Source of the DNA: JAFGLZ01 sp964390905
Lineage (GTDB): Bacteria > Planctomycetota > Phycisphaerae > UBA1845 > JAFGLZ01
NCBI GenBank assembly: GCA_964390905.1
Contig: CAYMLO010000034.1
Location: 1-64,000 of the forward strand
Reading direction: 5' to 3'
Length of the DNA stretch: 64,000 bases
In this document: positions 1 to 8,236 of the stretch, one piece after another
How the letters are laid out: each line of letters starts with the position of its first letter
Numbering within the stretch: the first letter of the stretch is position 1
Position numbers and translations under genes: made by a program
Notes under the pieces: generated by a model
What the model was told of the DNA's origin: nothing
Database searches by the model: none
The model's input: only the letters and a program-made list of their open reading frames with translations

Positions 1-163
1 AATCGCAGTAACACAAACGCGATCAACAGTGCAAGGAATGAGAACCACCTGGGTAAGGGAAGGCGTACCGAATTCATAGTTGCGAACTCCTCCGATAGTG
101 AAAGAATCTGTGCTTCTCTATGGCCGCCCGTCGAGACTCCCGGGCCAGCCATTCCGCCTGGCC

Positions 164-526
164 TCAAAAGATCTGCTCCCACGGGCCAAAGTCGAACCGC
201 CCGTCCGTGATCGCCACCACCACCTCACGGCCCATCACCTGGCGCTTCAGGTGGGCGTCGCCGTTGTCCTCGCCGGTGCGGTTGTGGCGATAGCGGCTGA
301 TCGGCTCGTGGGGTGCGAGCTGCTCGAGCCATTCGTCGTAGTCCTCGATCAAGCCGGACTCCGCGTCGTTGATGTAGACGCTGGCGGTGATGTGCATCGC
401 GTTGACGAGGATAAGTCCCTCGCGGATGCCGCTTGCACGAACGGCCTCCTCGACCTGCGGTGTGATGTTGATGTACTCACGCCGAGACCGCGTGTCGAAC
501 CACAACTCCTGGCGATAGGACTTCAT
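164..526 (-). CDS. YjbQ/UPF0047 family protein, C-terminally shortened
   Basis: The 120-residue product matches the YjbQ (UPF0047) family, some members of which have secondary thiamine-phosphate synthase activity. Family signatures seen are NAMHITASVYIND (about residues 42-54), the YRHN segment, GDAHLKRQVMG (89-99) and FGPWEQIF at the end. Family members usually continue about 18 residues past this point with a YGEFDG...KR...V segment; here a TGA follows EQIF directly and no other frame restores that tail, so the gene may be truncated or decaying. The ATG at 526 is chosen because the family begins close to this MKSYRQE sequence; the open frame extends upstream only as a shadow inside the heparinase gene. 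It lies 29 nt downstream of the heparinase-like gene on the same strand. Function of the shortened form is uncertain. Confidence 0.75.
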   Translation of the reverse strand: MKSYRQELWFDTRSRREYINITPQVEEAVRASGIREGLILVNAMHITASVYINDAESGLIEDYDEWLEQLAPHEPISRYRHNRTGEDNGDAHLKRQVMGREVVVAITDGRFDFGPWEQIF

Positions 527-555
527 AGCGTGTTCTCCGGAAACGAAGTCGTTGG

Positions 556-2901
556 TTAGCCGGTTGGGCCGGATGCGTGCTCCTGGCCTTCCGATCGGCG
601 CACCCATGAAGCCGTTGCCCGGCCGGTCTGCGGGTCCAGTCGCGCCCAGGCCGCACCGACGGGCACCTCCAACCCCGGCGCGAGGAACGTCCTGACCGGT
701 TGGTCCGCCGGACAGTATGTAAACGTATCGGTGACGGCGTCCAGCTCGATCCGAAATCTTGGATGGGTCACGGGCGCCCCCTCCGTCCCAATGCCAGACC
801 ACTCCGGCAGGTGTAGGTCCACCTTGCCGGGGTGCTCGCGAAACGGCACGACCAGCCACGCCACCCAGATCGGGGTGCGTCCGGACGTGGTCAGTCGGGC
901 CATCGTGGTGGGGACCTTGCGACCGTAGCCCGGCGAGAACCACCCCGCCATCGGGTCGGGTTGCCCGCGGACCGTCTCGACCGCCAGCGGCTCGGAGGAC
1001 CATGTCGCGATCGACGCCCCGACGCCGTTCGGGCCTGTGGCCAACAGCAAGCCGTCCTGGTGTGCCACGGTCAGGTCGGGATGGAAATGGAGGCAAAGCT
1101 CGACGCCATGCCACTCCCGGCCGAGCAGGCCGTCCAGCACGAGCCAGTATTCGCCGCGGACCGACAGCACCACGCGCCGATGGACGGGCCGACCCGGCAG
1201 GCGACGGAACCCGTCATGCTCACCCTCATAGTAGTCCAGCACTGGATCCGTCTGCCACGCGAGCGTTCGGCCGGTCGGCGGGAACAGCCATCGGAAGAGC
1301 CGATGGGCGAACGTCTGTCCCTGCCCGTCGACGATGAGCCCGTTGTGGGCGCCCGCCGAGCGGAAGTACGTCCGCTCCGCCCAGGGCCCGTTGTAGGTGT
1401 GGGTGCCCGGGTCAACGATGATGGGCTGACCGAAGGCGGCCATCTCGACGTTGAGCAGATCGGCGTGCGTGTGGCTGTCGAAGGGCCCGTTCCGAACGAC
1501 GGCGTAGTGTGCCCGGTCCGACCAGTCGCTGCGCGAGATGTAGTAGCCGCCGTCGGGAAAGGCCCGGTTGGTTTCCTCGGGGGGCGCGGGCTCGAGTGCG
1601 TCGAAGGCCTCGCCGGCCTGCGGACCCAGCAGCCAGAGCGTTTCCTCGTCGAGGCCGCCGGCCGCCCAGGCCATGTCGCTGCGGCCGAACAGGACCGCGC
1701 CCGTACTCAACATTGGTCGGAAGTCGTCCAGCGACTGCTCGCTGAGCACGACTGTCCGACCATCGTCCCAGTCCCCGATCGAAGGCATGCCGCCGTCGGC
1801 CCTGCGCAGGTGCAGGACGAACTCGAACATGCCCTCCAGGCGTTGGCGGACGACGCCGGGCACGGCGATGCGGTTCTGCTCGCAGAGGCGTAGGATCCAC
1901 ACGTAGAAGTAGGCGACGAAGCGGTGGTAGCTGATCGCACACTCGAAGCTGGCGCCATCCGGGTGGATCTGTCGCGGCGCCTCGGTCCAGAGAGTGTCCA
2001 GCCCCAGCTCACGCCAGCCGTCGGCCTCGGGCAGGTCGGACAGAATCAGCCCCATCGTCGCCAGGCCCATCGCGTCGCCCAGCAGGTGGTTGTTGGGCAT
2101 GTTGATCCGCGAGTAGGCCAGATCGGCGACGATGTGACGGGCCTTGAGGATCATCGTGCCGATGATGCGGCAGACCAGCTCGTCGGGAACCTGGGAGGCG
2201 GGCAGGAACATGGCCAGCGCAATCCACCAGTTGACGATGCGGATTGCGTGTTCCAGGTTGCTCCGCCAGTTGACGCCGATTTCGGGCGGGTTGTCGTCGA
2301 GCCAGCCGGTGACCTGCCGCACCCAGGCCTCGACGTATCGGGCGTCGCCGGTCAGCCAATAGGCCCGCCCGAGCGTGGGCCAGAACTGGTGTCGGTTCAG
2401 CTCCCAGGTAAACTTCACGTCGCCCGGGGCGTCCGCGTCGTACAGGCCGAAACGATTCCACCGCAGCCGGGGCCAGCTCCGGCCGCTCTCCGGCTCGAGG
2501 TGCCAGTCGATCGGACCTCCCCCGAAGTCGAAGGTCTTGCCCATGAACTCGAACCGAGACCGGCAGATCTCCTCGGCCGCGGCCACGAGCCCGTCGATCC
2601 TGTCGGGGCAGTGCTGTCGGACGGCGTGGGCGTAGGTCTCGCGGGCCTCGGGCGAGATCACAGACGACTTGGCGAGGGCGTTGTGGATCCGTCCCCGGAG
2701 ATCGGCCGGCCCGTCGGCGGGAGGGTCGAACAGGGCGCAGAGCTCGTCAACGCCCAGCGGCTCGGTCCGGTAGTAGGACTCCACCAGCCGCAAGCGCTTG
2801 CGGAGCTCGTACCCGATCCGCCACGCCGACGCACGCCACCCGCGCTGCCGGACCTCTTGCAGCCTGGCCAAGAGTCGATGTCCTGTGTACTCGGTCTCCA
2901 T
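556..2901 (-). CDS. heparinase II/III family protein
   Basis: About 781 residues with the two-domain layout of heparinase II/III-like proteins, which eliminate or otherwise process uronic-acid polysaccharides. The N-terminal alpha/alpha-toroid part carries GVNWRSNLEHAIRIVNWW, NMPNNHLLGDAMGL and GASFECAISYHRF. The C-terminal beta-sandwich part carries FDSHTHADLLNVEMAAFG, IIVDPGTHTYNG and the FRSAGAHNGLIVDG segment. No signal peptide is evident, which fits the cytoplasmic, exopolysaccharide-cluster-type members. The ATG at 2901 (METEYTG) is preferred; the frame remains open to a TTG at 3030 and another ATG sits at 2946, and none has a convincing Shine-Dalgarno sequence. It is divergent from the ATPase gene at 3134. 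Family membership is secure; substrate is unknown. Confidence 0.85.
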   Translation of the reverse strand: METEYTGHRLLARLQEVRQRGWRASAWRIGYELRKRLRLVESYYRTEPLGVDELCALFDPPADGPADLRGRIHNALAKSSVISPEARETYAHAVRQHCPDRIDGLVAAAEEICRSRFEFMGKTFDFGGGPIDWHLEPESGRSWPRLRWNRFGLYDADAPGDVKFTWELNRHQFWPTLGRAYWLTGDARYVEAWVRQVTGWLDDNPPEIGVNWRSNLEHAIRIVNWWIALAMFLPASQVPDELVCRIIGTMILKARHIVADLAYSRINMPNNHLLGDAMGLATMGLILSDLPEADGWRELGLDTLWTEAPRQIHPDGASFECAISYHRFVAYFYVWILRLCEQNRIAVPGVVRQRLEGMFEFVLHLRRADGGMPSIGDWDDGRTVVLSEQSLDDFRPMLSTGAVLFGRSDMAWAAGGLDEETLWLLGPQAGEAFDALEPAPPEETNRAFPDGGYYISRSDWSDRAHYAVVRNGPFDSHTHADLLNVEMAAFGQPIIVDPGTHTYNGPWAERTYFRSAGAHNGLIVDGQGQTFAHRLFRWLFPPTGRTLAWQTDPVLDYYEGEHDGFRRLPGRPVHRRVVLSVRGEYWLVLDGLLGREWHGVELCLHFHPDLTVAHQDGLLLATGPNGVGASIATWSSEPLAVETVRGQPDPMAGWFSPGYGRKVPTTMARLTTSGRTPIWVAWLVVPFREHPGKVDLHLPEWSGIGTEGAPVTHPRFRIELDAVTDTFTYCPADQPVRTFLAPGLEVPVGAAWARLDPQTGRATASWVRRSEGQEHASGPTG

Positions 2902-3133
2902 CGTCAGACGCGCAAACGTGGCCGGCTCACCTCGAAGCGAAACCATATCCGCCGCGGTCCCGCGGATCAACCGAAGCCGCCCGGATGCAGGCCCGAGCGG
3001 TCGGTTGCCTGACGGTGGTAAACGTGGCAATCAAAGATCGAGGCAGGATGGCCCAGACGTTCTGGACCTGCTAGAATGCGCCTAGATCCGTCTGCGATGG
3101 CCTACCCAAACCGCGCTTCCCTGGAGGCGGGTG

Positions 3134-4483
3134 ATGCCAATATCAGCTCTGCACCTGACAAACCTCGGACCTGTCGATGATGTGGACTTCGAATTCGACC
3201 CGCAGGTCAACGTTTTCGTTGGACCCAACAACTGCGGCAAGACGACAGTCCTTCTGTTGCTCGGTCATGTATTGGTTCCTGAGGCCGTCGTGCCAAACAA
3301 GCTGGCTCGACAAGTCAAGGCCCGATTCCGTCTGTGTCACACAGCAGTGGATGTGCGACGGGGAGAACTCAAGGGGACGTTCCCGTCGACAGCCACCTCC
3401 CGCCCCGACGCGAAGAAGAAGATCCCGAAGGGGACAAAAGAAGCCCGGCAGCACCTAGGCTACACGGCCTTTGTCCCGGCGCTCCGCTGTAGTACGGACT
3501 ACCGTTCGTCGGGTCCAACGCAACACCAGAAAGAGAGCTCCGCCACAGGAGGGGCCGAGGACGAGGAGGGCAATGCCACATCCATGCTCTGCGATGGCGA
3601 GTCGGCCTCGCTTGTCCGCGACGAGGAAGTCGTCCAGAAGATGATAGACCTGGACTACAGGGCGTACCGTCAAGAGAGCCCGGCGATGCGCACCATCATC
3701 CAGAAGATCGCGGTCATTGCATCGCAGGTGACGGAAGGGTTCCCGATTGAGTTTATTGGGATCGCTGAGGACAAGCGCGGGCTCTTCCCCGAGTTCCAAA
3801 CACCCGACGGCAAGGTCCCGTTGAACGTCCTTAGTCAGGGGACGCAATCGCTCATGCAATGGGTAGCGAGGCTGCTAATCGGGTATGCGGAGCACTATGA
3901 CTTCCCGGAAAGCCTGCAGGACAAGCCCGGGATCCTGATCATCGACGAAATCGACGCCCATCTGCATCCGTCCTGGCAGCGGCGGATCATCCCTGCGATC
4001 ACCAATGAGTTCCCGGCCTTGCAGATCTTCTGCTCGACGCACTCGCCGCTGATGCTGGCGGGGTTGAAGGCTGGACAGGTCCATCTGCTCACGCGCAACG
4101 AGAAGGGCAAGGTGGTCGTGTCGCGGAATGAAACAGACATCATCGGCTGGTCGGCCGACGAGATCATCACTACCTTCCTGGGCGTCGAGAACGCGACTGA
4201 CCTACAGACGGAGAAGGACCTCGAACGCTTGCGGGAGTTGCGCGGCAAGAAACGGCTCACGTCGAAGCAGCGCGACGAGCTCGAGTCTCTGCGTACCACC
4301 GTGAATAGGCGGCTCCTCAGCGGACCCGGCGTTGAGGACGTAGATCAGCTCGCGGAACGTCTGAAAGGCCCTCTGGGCGAGTCGCCCGCCAAGAAGACCG
4401 CCCGGAAGGGCCGCACGACCGGGAAGCCTTCCAGGCGCCACAAGAAGAAAGCCACCTCGGTGTCGCGGAGGGCGAAGGGCTGA
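3134..4483 (+). CDS. ptuA: AAA/ABC-type ATPase, PtuA-like (Septu defence)
   Basis: A 449-residue single-polypeptide ABC-like ATPase of the AAA15/AAA21 (OLD/RecF-like) group. Walker A is GPNNCGKTT (about residues 30-38), an ABC-signature-like LSQGTQSL lies near 233, Walker B GILIIDEIDAHLHP near 265-275, and the H-switch CSTHSP near 300. The C-terminal tail is rich in K and R. No TOPRIM or other nuclease domain is visible, so activity would rest on the partner. The ATG at 3134 is preferred over the adjacent GTG at 3131 because GGAGG at 3123-3127 is then spaced 6 nt. Its TGA overlaps the ATG of the HNH gene by one base (TGATG), indicating translational coupling. The pair has the composition of Septu (PtuA plus PtuB) antiphage systems. 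Family assignment as ATPase is certain; Septu is inferred from the pairing. Confidence 0.78.
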   Translation: MPISALHLTNLGPVDDVDFEFDPQVNVFVGPNNCGKTTVLLLLGHVLVPEAVVPNKLARQVKARFRLCHTAVDVRRGELKGTFPSTATSRPDAKKKIPKGTKEARQHLGYTAFVPALRCSTDYRSSGPTQHQKESSATGGAEDEEGNATSMLCDGESASLVRDEEVVQKMIDLDYRAYRQESPAMRTIIQKIAVIASQVTEGFPIEFIGIAEDKRGLFPEFQTPDGKVPLNVLSQGTQSLMQWVARLLIGYAEHYDFPESLQDKPGILIIDEIDAHLHPSWQRRIIPAITNEFPALQIFCSTHSPLMLAGLKAGQVHLLTRNEKGKVVVSRNETDIIGWSADEIITTFLGVENATDLQTEKDLERLRELRGKKRLTSKQRDELESLRTTVNRRLLSGPGVEDVDQLAERLKGPLGESPAKKTARKGRTTGKPSRRHKKKATSVSRRAKG

Positions 4484-5133
4484 TGCACACCGTAGACCGG
4501 GGTGACGAGCCGAAGGGACTCGCACCGATCCGCAGGAGGTACACGCCCAGATGGGTGGCCTACTACCGGGATGGGGTAGGAAACAAGCCCACAGACGCCA
4601 AGTGGCAGGATTTCCATGACGACCTGAGCAGGGCCTTCTGCGGTCTCTGCGGATACTGCGAAGACAACTGCAAGGGGCAGGTCGATCACTTCCGTCCTAA
4701 GCACAAGTTCCCCGGTCAGGTCTACAAATGGGACAACTGGGTCCTTGCCTGCGGTCCCTGCAACACCAAGAAAGGCCGGAACTGGCCGAGAGGGGGATAT
4801 GTCGATCCCTGTTCCAATTCCCCCTCGGAGCGGCCCGAGGGCTACTTCGACCTCGATACCACGACCGGGGAGATCATCGCCAAGCGCGGTCTAACGGCTG
4901 ATCGACGCCGAAGGGCCGACCGCACGATCGAGGACATTGGCCTGAACAGATACCACCATCTAAAGGCCCGTAAGGGGGAGCTCGAGGTAATCGCCAAGCA
5001 CTTGAAGGAATGGCCCGCGGACGATCCTAAGCGCCAGGAGTTCATCCAATTCGTGGCCTCGCGCAACCGCAGGCTGTCCAGCTTCATTTGCGCCTGGCTT
5101 CAAGAACAAGGACTCACGTGGGATCCCGCCTAG
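4483..5133 (+). CDS. ptuB: HNH endonuclease, PtuB-like (Septu defence)
   Basis: A 216-residue HNH nuclease. The zinc/active-site core is visible as CGLCGYC (about residues 52-58), then VDHFRPK (about 66-72) supplying the catalytic His, then WDNWVLACGPCNTKKG (about 86-101) with the second CxxC and the Asn. This cysteine-framed HNH form is the one seen in PtuB of Septu and in the nuclease of the Ec78-type retron. It starts on the last base of the ATPase stop codon and both should be made from one mRNA. A MutS-type or reverse transcriptase gene is absent from the neighbourhood, so a retron is unlikely. In the known systems the ATPase binds the nuclease and controls cleavage of nucleic acid during phage infection; that role here is inferred. 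Confidence 0.78.
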   Translation: MHTVDRGDEPKGLAPIRRRYTPRWVAYYRDGVGNKPTDAKWQDFHDDLSRAFCGLCGYCEDNCKGQVDHFRPKHKFPGQVYKWDNWVLACGPCNTKKGRNWPRGGYVDPCSNSPSERPEGYFDLDTTTGEIIAKRGLTADRRRRADRTIEDIGLNRYHHLKARKGELEVIAKHLKEWPADDPKRQEFIQFVASRNRRLSSFICAWLQEQGLTWDPA

Positions 5134-5262
5134 CCTGCCAGTCCGCCAGCCGCAGTTGCGTCAACTTGCGCAAGAAACGTCGCCCAAGCCTGACTAGTTG
5201 ATGATCGCCCCGGTTCTCTGAATAATGGCCGTTCGAGCCGAGAGGACTGTGTGGAGACAACC

Positions 5263-6114
5263 ATGGGACAGACTAAGCGATTGGCGGGGAAGGTGGGCAT
5301 CATCACGGGGGCGAGTCGGGGGATCGGGCGGTGCATCGCACTGGCCTTCGCGCGGGAGGGGGCGGACGTCGTCATCGCGGCGAAGACCGAGACGCCCCAT
5401 CCCAAGCTGCCCGGGACGATCCACACCGTGGCGGACGAGGTCCGTGCCCTCGGACGACGCGCCCTGCCGATCAAGGTCGACGTCCGCGACGACGACATGA
5501 TCGAGCGGATGGTCGACGAGACGATGGCGACGTTCGGCCGGATCGACATCCTGATCAACAACGCCGGCGCGCTGTGGTGGCAGTCCGTCCTCGACACGCC
5601 GATGAAACGATACGACCTGATCAACGACATCAACGCCCGCGCCGCCTTCGCCTGCACCCGGGCGTGTCTGCCGAACATCCTGGCGGGCGGGGGCGGGCAT
5701 GTGCTCGTGTTTTCTCCGCCGGTGGATCTGCGGTGGCTGGGCGGGAAGGTCGCCTACGTCATCAGCAAGTTCGGCATGACGATCCTCGCGCACGGCCTGG
5801 CGGAGGAGATGGCGGGCAAGCCGTTCTCGATCAACGCGCTGTGGCCCGTCACCGCCATCGAGACGGCCGCGACGATCAACTTCCAGCTCGGCTCGCCGGA
5901 GTTGTGGCGCAAGCCTGACATCCTTGCCGACGCGACGCTGGCCCTGGTGGCCCAGCCGCCCGGGCAGACCACGGGTCAGGCCTTCTTCGACGAAGACGTC
6001 TTACGGGCCGAGGGAGTCACCGACTTTGCGAAGTATCAGTGCGTCCCCGGGTGTGAGCCGCCGCCGATGATGCCCGCCGACTACCCACAGCGGGGGTTGT
6101 CCCCGGGGCGTTGA
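5263..6114 (+). CDS. short-chain dehydrogenase/reductase, HSDL2-like
   Basis: A 283-residue NAD(P)-dependent SDR. The cofactor motif TGASRGIG is at about 15-22, NNAG near 98-101, and the catalytic Tyr/Lys as YVISK near 165-169. An insert after the first beta-alpha unit (AAKTETPHPKLPGTIHTVAD) is typical of the hydroxysteroid-dehydrogenase-like 2 (HSDL2) subgroup, which has no firmly known substrate. The ATG at 5263 is chosen over the GTG at 5251 because GGAG at 5253-5256 then lies 6 nt upstream. The Tat-exported GH127-like gene follows after 22 nt, suggesting cotranscription, though one product is cytosolic and the other exported. Confidence 0.85.
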   Translation: MGQTKRLAGKVGIITGASRGIGRCIALAFAREGADVVIAAKTETPHPKLPGTIHTVADEVRALGRRALPIKVDVRDDDMIERMVDETMATFGRIDILINNAGALWWQSVLDTPMKRYDLINDINARAAFACTRACLPNILAGGGGHVLVFSPPVDLRWLGGKVAYVISKFGMTILAHGLAEEMAGKPFSINALWPVTAIETAATINFQLGSPELWRKPDILADATLALVAQPPGQTTGQAFFDEDVLRAEGVTDFAKYQCVPGCEPPPMMPADYPQRGLSPGR

Positions 6115-6136
6115 CGCGGCGAGCGAGACCACGACG

Positions 6137-8056
6137 ATGAGCGATCGTCCGACGCGACGTGACGTCATGCGTGGGGGGTTGGCCGCGGCCGGTGCCCTGG
6201 GCGCCGGTGGCGTGAAGGCAAGGTCCGTCCCCGCCAATCGGCCGCCCGCAGCCCGACGAAAGCAAGCTCAGCGTTACGAGGCGACCGTTCCGGACACGTT
6301 GGACCTGGCGGAGCGGGCCAGACTGGCGTTGCACGGCATCGCCGGAACGATCGACCCGGCCGACGAGTACATGATGTGGTTCGAGGTCTACTGGTGCAAC
6401 AACCCGCCCTACCTGAAGCACAGCGGCTGCGACGTGGAGATCTCGGCCAAGTTTCTCGACGCGATGACCCAACTCCGGCTGATCTGCGGCAGCGAGAAGT
6501 ACCGCGACATCGAGCAGGGCATGGAGAAGGCGCTGCTGAGTTGCCTGGACAGGCAGGACGGCCTGTTCTACGCGATGTACAAGCCGCACCGCAAATGGCA
6601 CATGGCCGCTTACGCGGGCAAGGGCTACCGCACCCAGGCGGAGGACTACGCCCTGCCCGGTTCGTCCGGGATCCTGATGACCGCGCTGGTCCTGCGTCAT
6701 GAACTGGGGCTGGGGCGGTACGCGGATCGGATCACGGCCCTGGCCCGTGGGATGGAGAAGATCAGCATCGACAAGGGGGACTACGCCTACTACCCGGACG
6801 GTGGGACCGCCCACCCGTTCTCGCGTCCACGCTCCGGCTGGCCCAAGACCAAGGAACCCGGCGGTGAGCACGAGGGCGGTGAGGGCAGCGTGGTCGCCTA
6901 CTTCGGCTACCCGATCCGCGCGCTGTCGATGTGGGCGGCCCGAACCGGCGACGAACGGTTCCTCGAGTTCGCCCGCAAGCTCGTGCGGTTCGTGATGAAA
7001 CCCAAGTTCTGGGGCCATCCCGCCGACCCGACCCGGGTGGCGGGCGCCGAGCAGGGACACGTCGACAGCCACCTCCACGCCCGGGCGATCGCGCTACGCG
7101 GCCTGCTGGAGTTCGGCCTGGTGACGGGCGACACGCACGTCTGCGACTTCGTCCGGTCATCCTACGAGTTCATGCGCACGTTCGGCATCAACCGAATCGG
7201 CTTTATGCCCACCTGGATCCAAGACGCCCGCAAGACGATGGAGGGCTGCATGCTGGGCGACCTGGTCGCGTTGACGGTCAAGATGAGCCGGGCCGGCATC
7301 GGCGACTACTGGGACGACGCCGACCGCATCATCCGCAACCACCTGGCCGAGGCGCAGTACACCCGACGGGATCTGTTGGAGCGCGTCAGCAAGAACAGCC
7401 CCCCGTCCCCGCCGAAGGGCCACCCCGGACAGATCTGCACCGACAACGTGCTCGACCGCTGCCTGGGCATCTTCGCCTCGTACCTGACGCCAACCTCCTC
7501 CAGCGGCCGGGTCATGCAGTGCTGCACCAGCAACGCGAGCCGCGGCCTGTGCTACGCCTGGGATGCGATCGTCAACGGCAGCGGGGACGAGGCACAGGTG
7601 AATCTGCTACTCAACCGGGCGTCGTCCTGGCTGGACGTCGACAGCTACCTGCCCTATGAAGGCAAGGTGGTCATTGGGAACAAGACGGCCAGGCGGATCG
7701 CCGTTCGCATCCCCGTGTGGGTCGATCGCAGCAAGCTGTCCGCCAGCGTCAACGGCCAGCCGCGACGGCTGTCGTGGGTGGGGGGCTATCAAGTCTTCGA
7801 CGACCTCGAGCCGTCGGACACGATCGAGCTGCGTTTCCCCGTGCGAACCGAGACGATCCATCGCACGGCCGGCCGGGGCACGAAGGCCCAGACCCCCTAC
7901 ACCCTCACCCTGCGCGGCAACACCGTCGTGGACATCAGTCCGCGCGATCAATCGCCGCGGTCCTATCCAATGTACCTGCGCGACGGCATGCGCGCCGCCA
8001 AGGCGCCGATGAAGACGGTGCAGCGGTTCGTCGCGCCCCAGGTTGCGCGCTGGTAG
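6137..8056 (+). CDS. Tat-exported GH127-like (beta-L-arabinofuranosidase) protein
   Basis: A 639-residue protein with an N-terminal twin-arginine signal (RRDVMRGGLAAAGALGAGG, RR at 7-8), so it is probably exported folded. The body is an (alpha/alpha) barrel like GH127/DUF1680 beta-L-arabinofuranosidases. The family's zinc/nucleophile cysteine cluster appears recognisable: an E-x-C in TMEGCMLGD (near 369-371) and the CC doublet in QCCTSNASRG (near 461-462). A beta-sandwich C-terminal region follows (KTARRIAVRIPVWV, then QVFDDLEPSDTIELRFP). It is 22 nt after the SDR gene. The start ATG has only a weak purine-rich region upstream. Activity on arabinofuranosides is inferred; related GH137/142/146 specificities cannot be excluded. 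Confidence 0.75.
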   Translation: MSDRPTRRDVMRGGLAAAGALGAGGVKARSVPANRPPAARRKQAQRYEATVPDTLDLAERARLALHGIAGTIDPADEYMMWFEVYWCNNPPYLKHSGCDVEISAKFLDAMTQLRLICGSEKYRDIEQGMEKALLSCLDRQDGLFYAMYKPHRKWHMAAYAGKGYRTQAEDYALPGSSGILMTALVLRHELGLGRYADRITALARGMEKISIDKGDYAYYPDGGTAHPFSRPRSGWPKTKEPGGEHEGGEGSVVAYFGYPIRALSMWAARTGDERFLEFARKLVRFVMKPKFWGHPADPTRVAGAEQGHVDSHLHARAIALRGLLEFGLVTGDTHVCDFVRSSYEFMRTFGINRIGFMPTWIQDARKTMEGCMLGDLVALTVKMSRAGIGDYWDDADRIIRNHLAEAQYTRRDLLERVSKNSPPSPPKGHPGQICTDNVLDRCLGIFASYLTPTSSSGRVMQCCTSNASRGLCYAWDAIVNGSGDEAQVNLLLNRASSWLDVDSYLPYEGKVVIGNKTARRIAVRIPVWVDRSKLSASVNGQPRRLSWVGGYQVFDDLEPSDTIELRFPVRTETIHRTAGRGTKAQTPYTLTLRGNTVVDISPRDQSPRSYPMYLRDGMRAAKAPMKTVQRFVAPQVARW

Positions 8057-8087
8057 CCCTTCCCGTGGGTCGATGCGCCATCCGACG

Positions 8088-8139
8088 CCATCCCGCTTTC
8101 GGCGAGACAATTTCGCCGCAGGAGGAAAGGGTGGGATGG
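8088..8139. terminator. hairpin between convergent genes, possible bidirectional terminator
   Basis: An imperfect inverted repeat lies between the stop codons of two convergent genes. Arms are CCATCCC (8088-8094) with GGGATGG (8133-8139), extended by CTTTC/GAAAG and an inner GGCGA (8101-8105) with TCGCC (8113-8117). There is no U-tract, so termination strength is unclear; it could also be a repeat element. Confidence 0.4.
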
Positions 8140-8236
8140 AGTCGCGCGATGCAGTCGCGTGCCCGCCGTCCCTGCTGGGATGACCACGCCAACACGCCCA
8201 GCACGGCGACCATCGTCAGGAGCGGTGGACAAACGG

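Noticed and set aside
1924..3012. Plus-strand ORF of 362 codons opposite the heparinase-like gene.
   Set aside because: Antisense shadow of conserved heparinase codons; no recognisable protein features.
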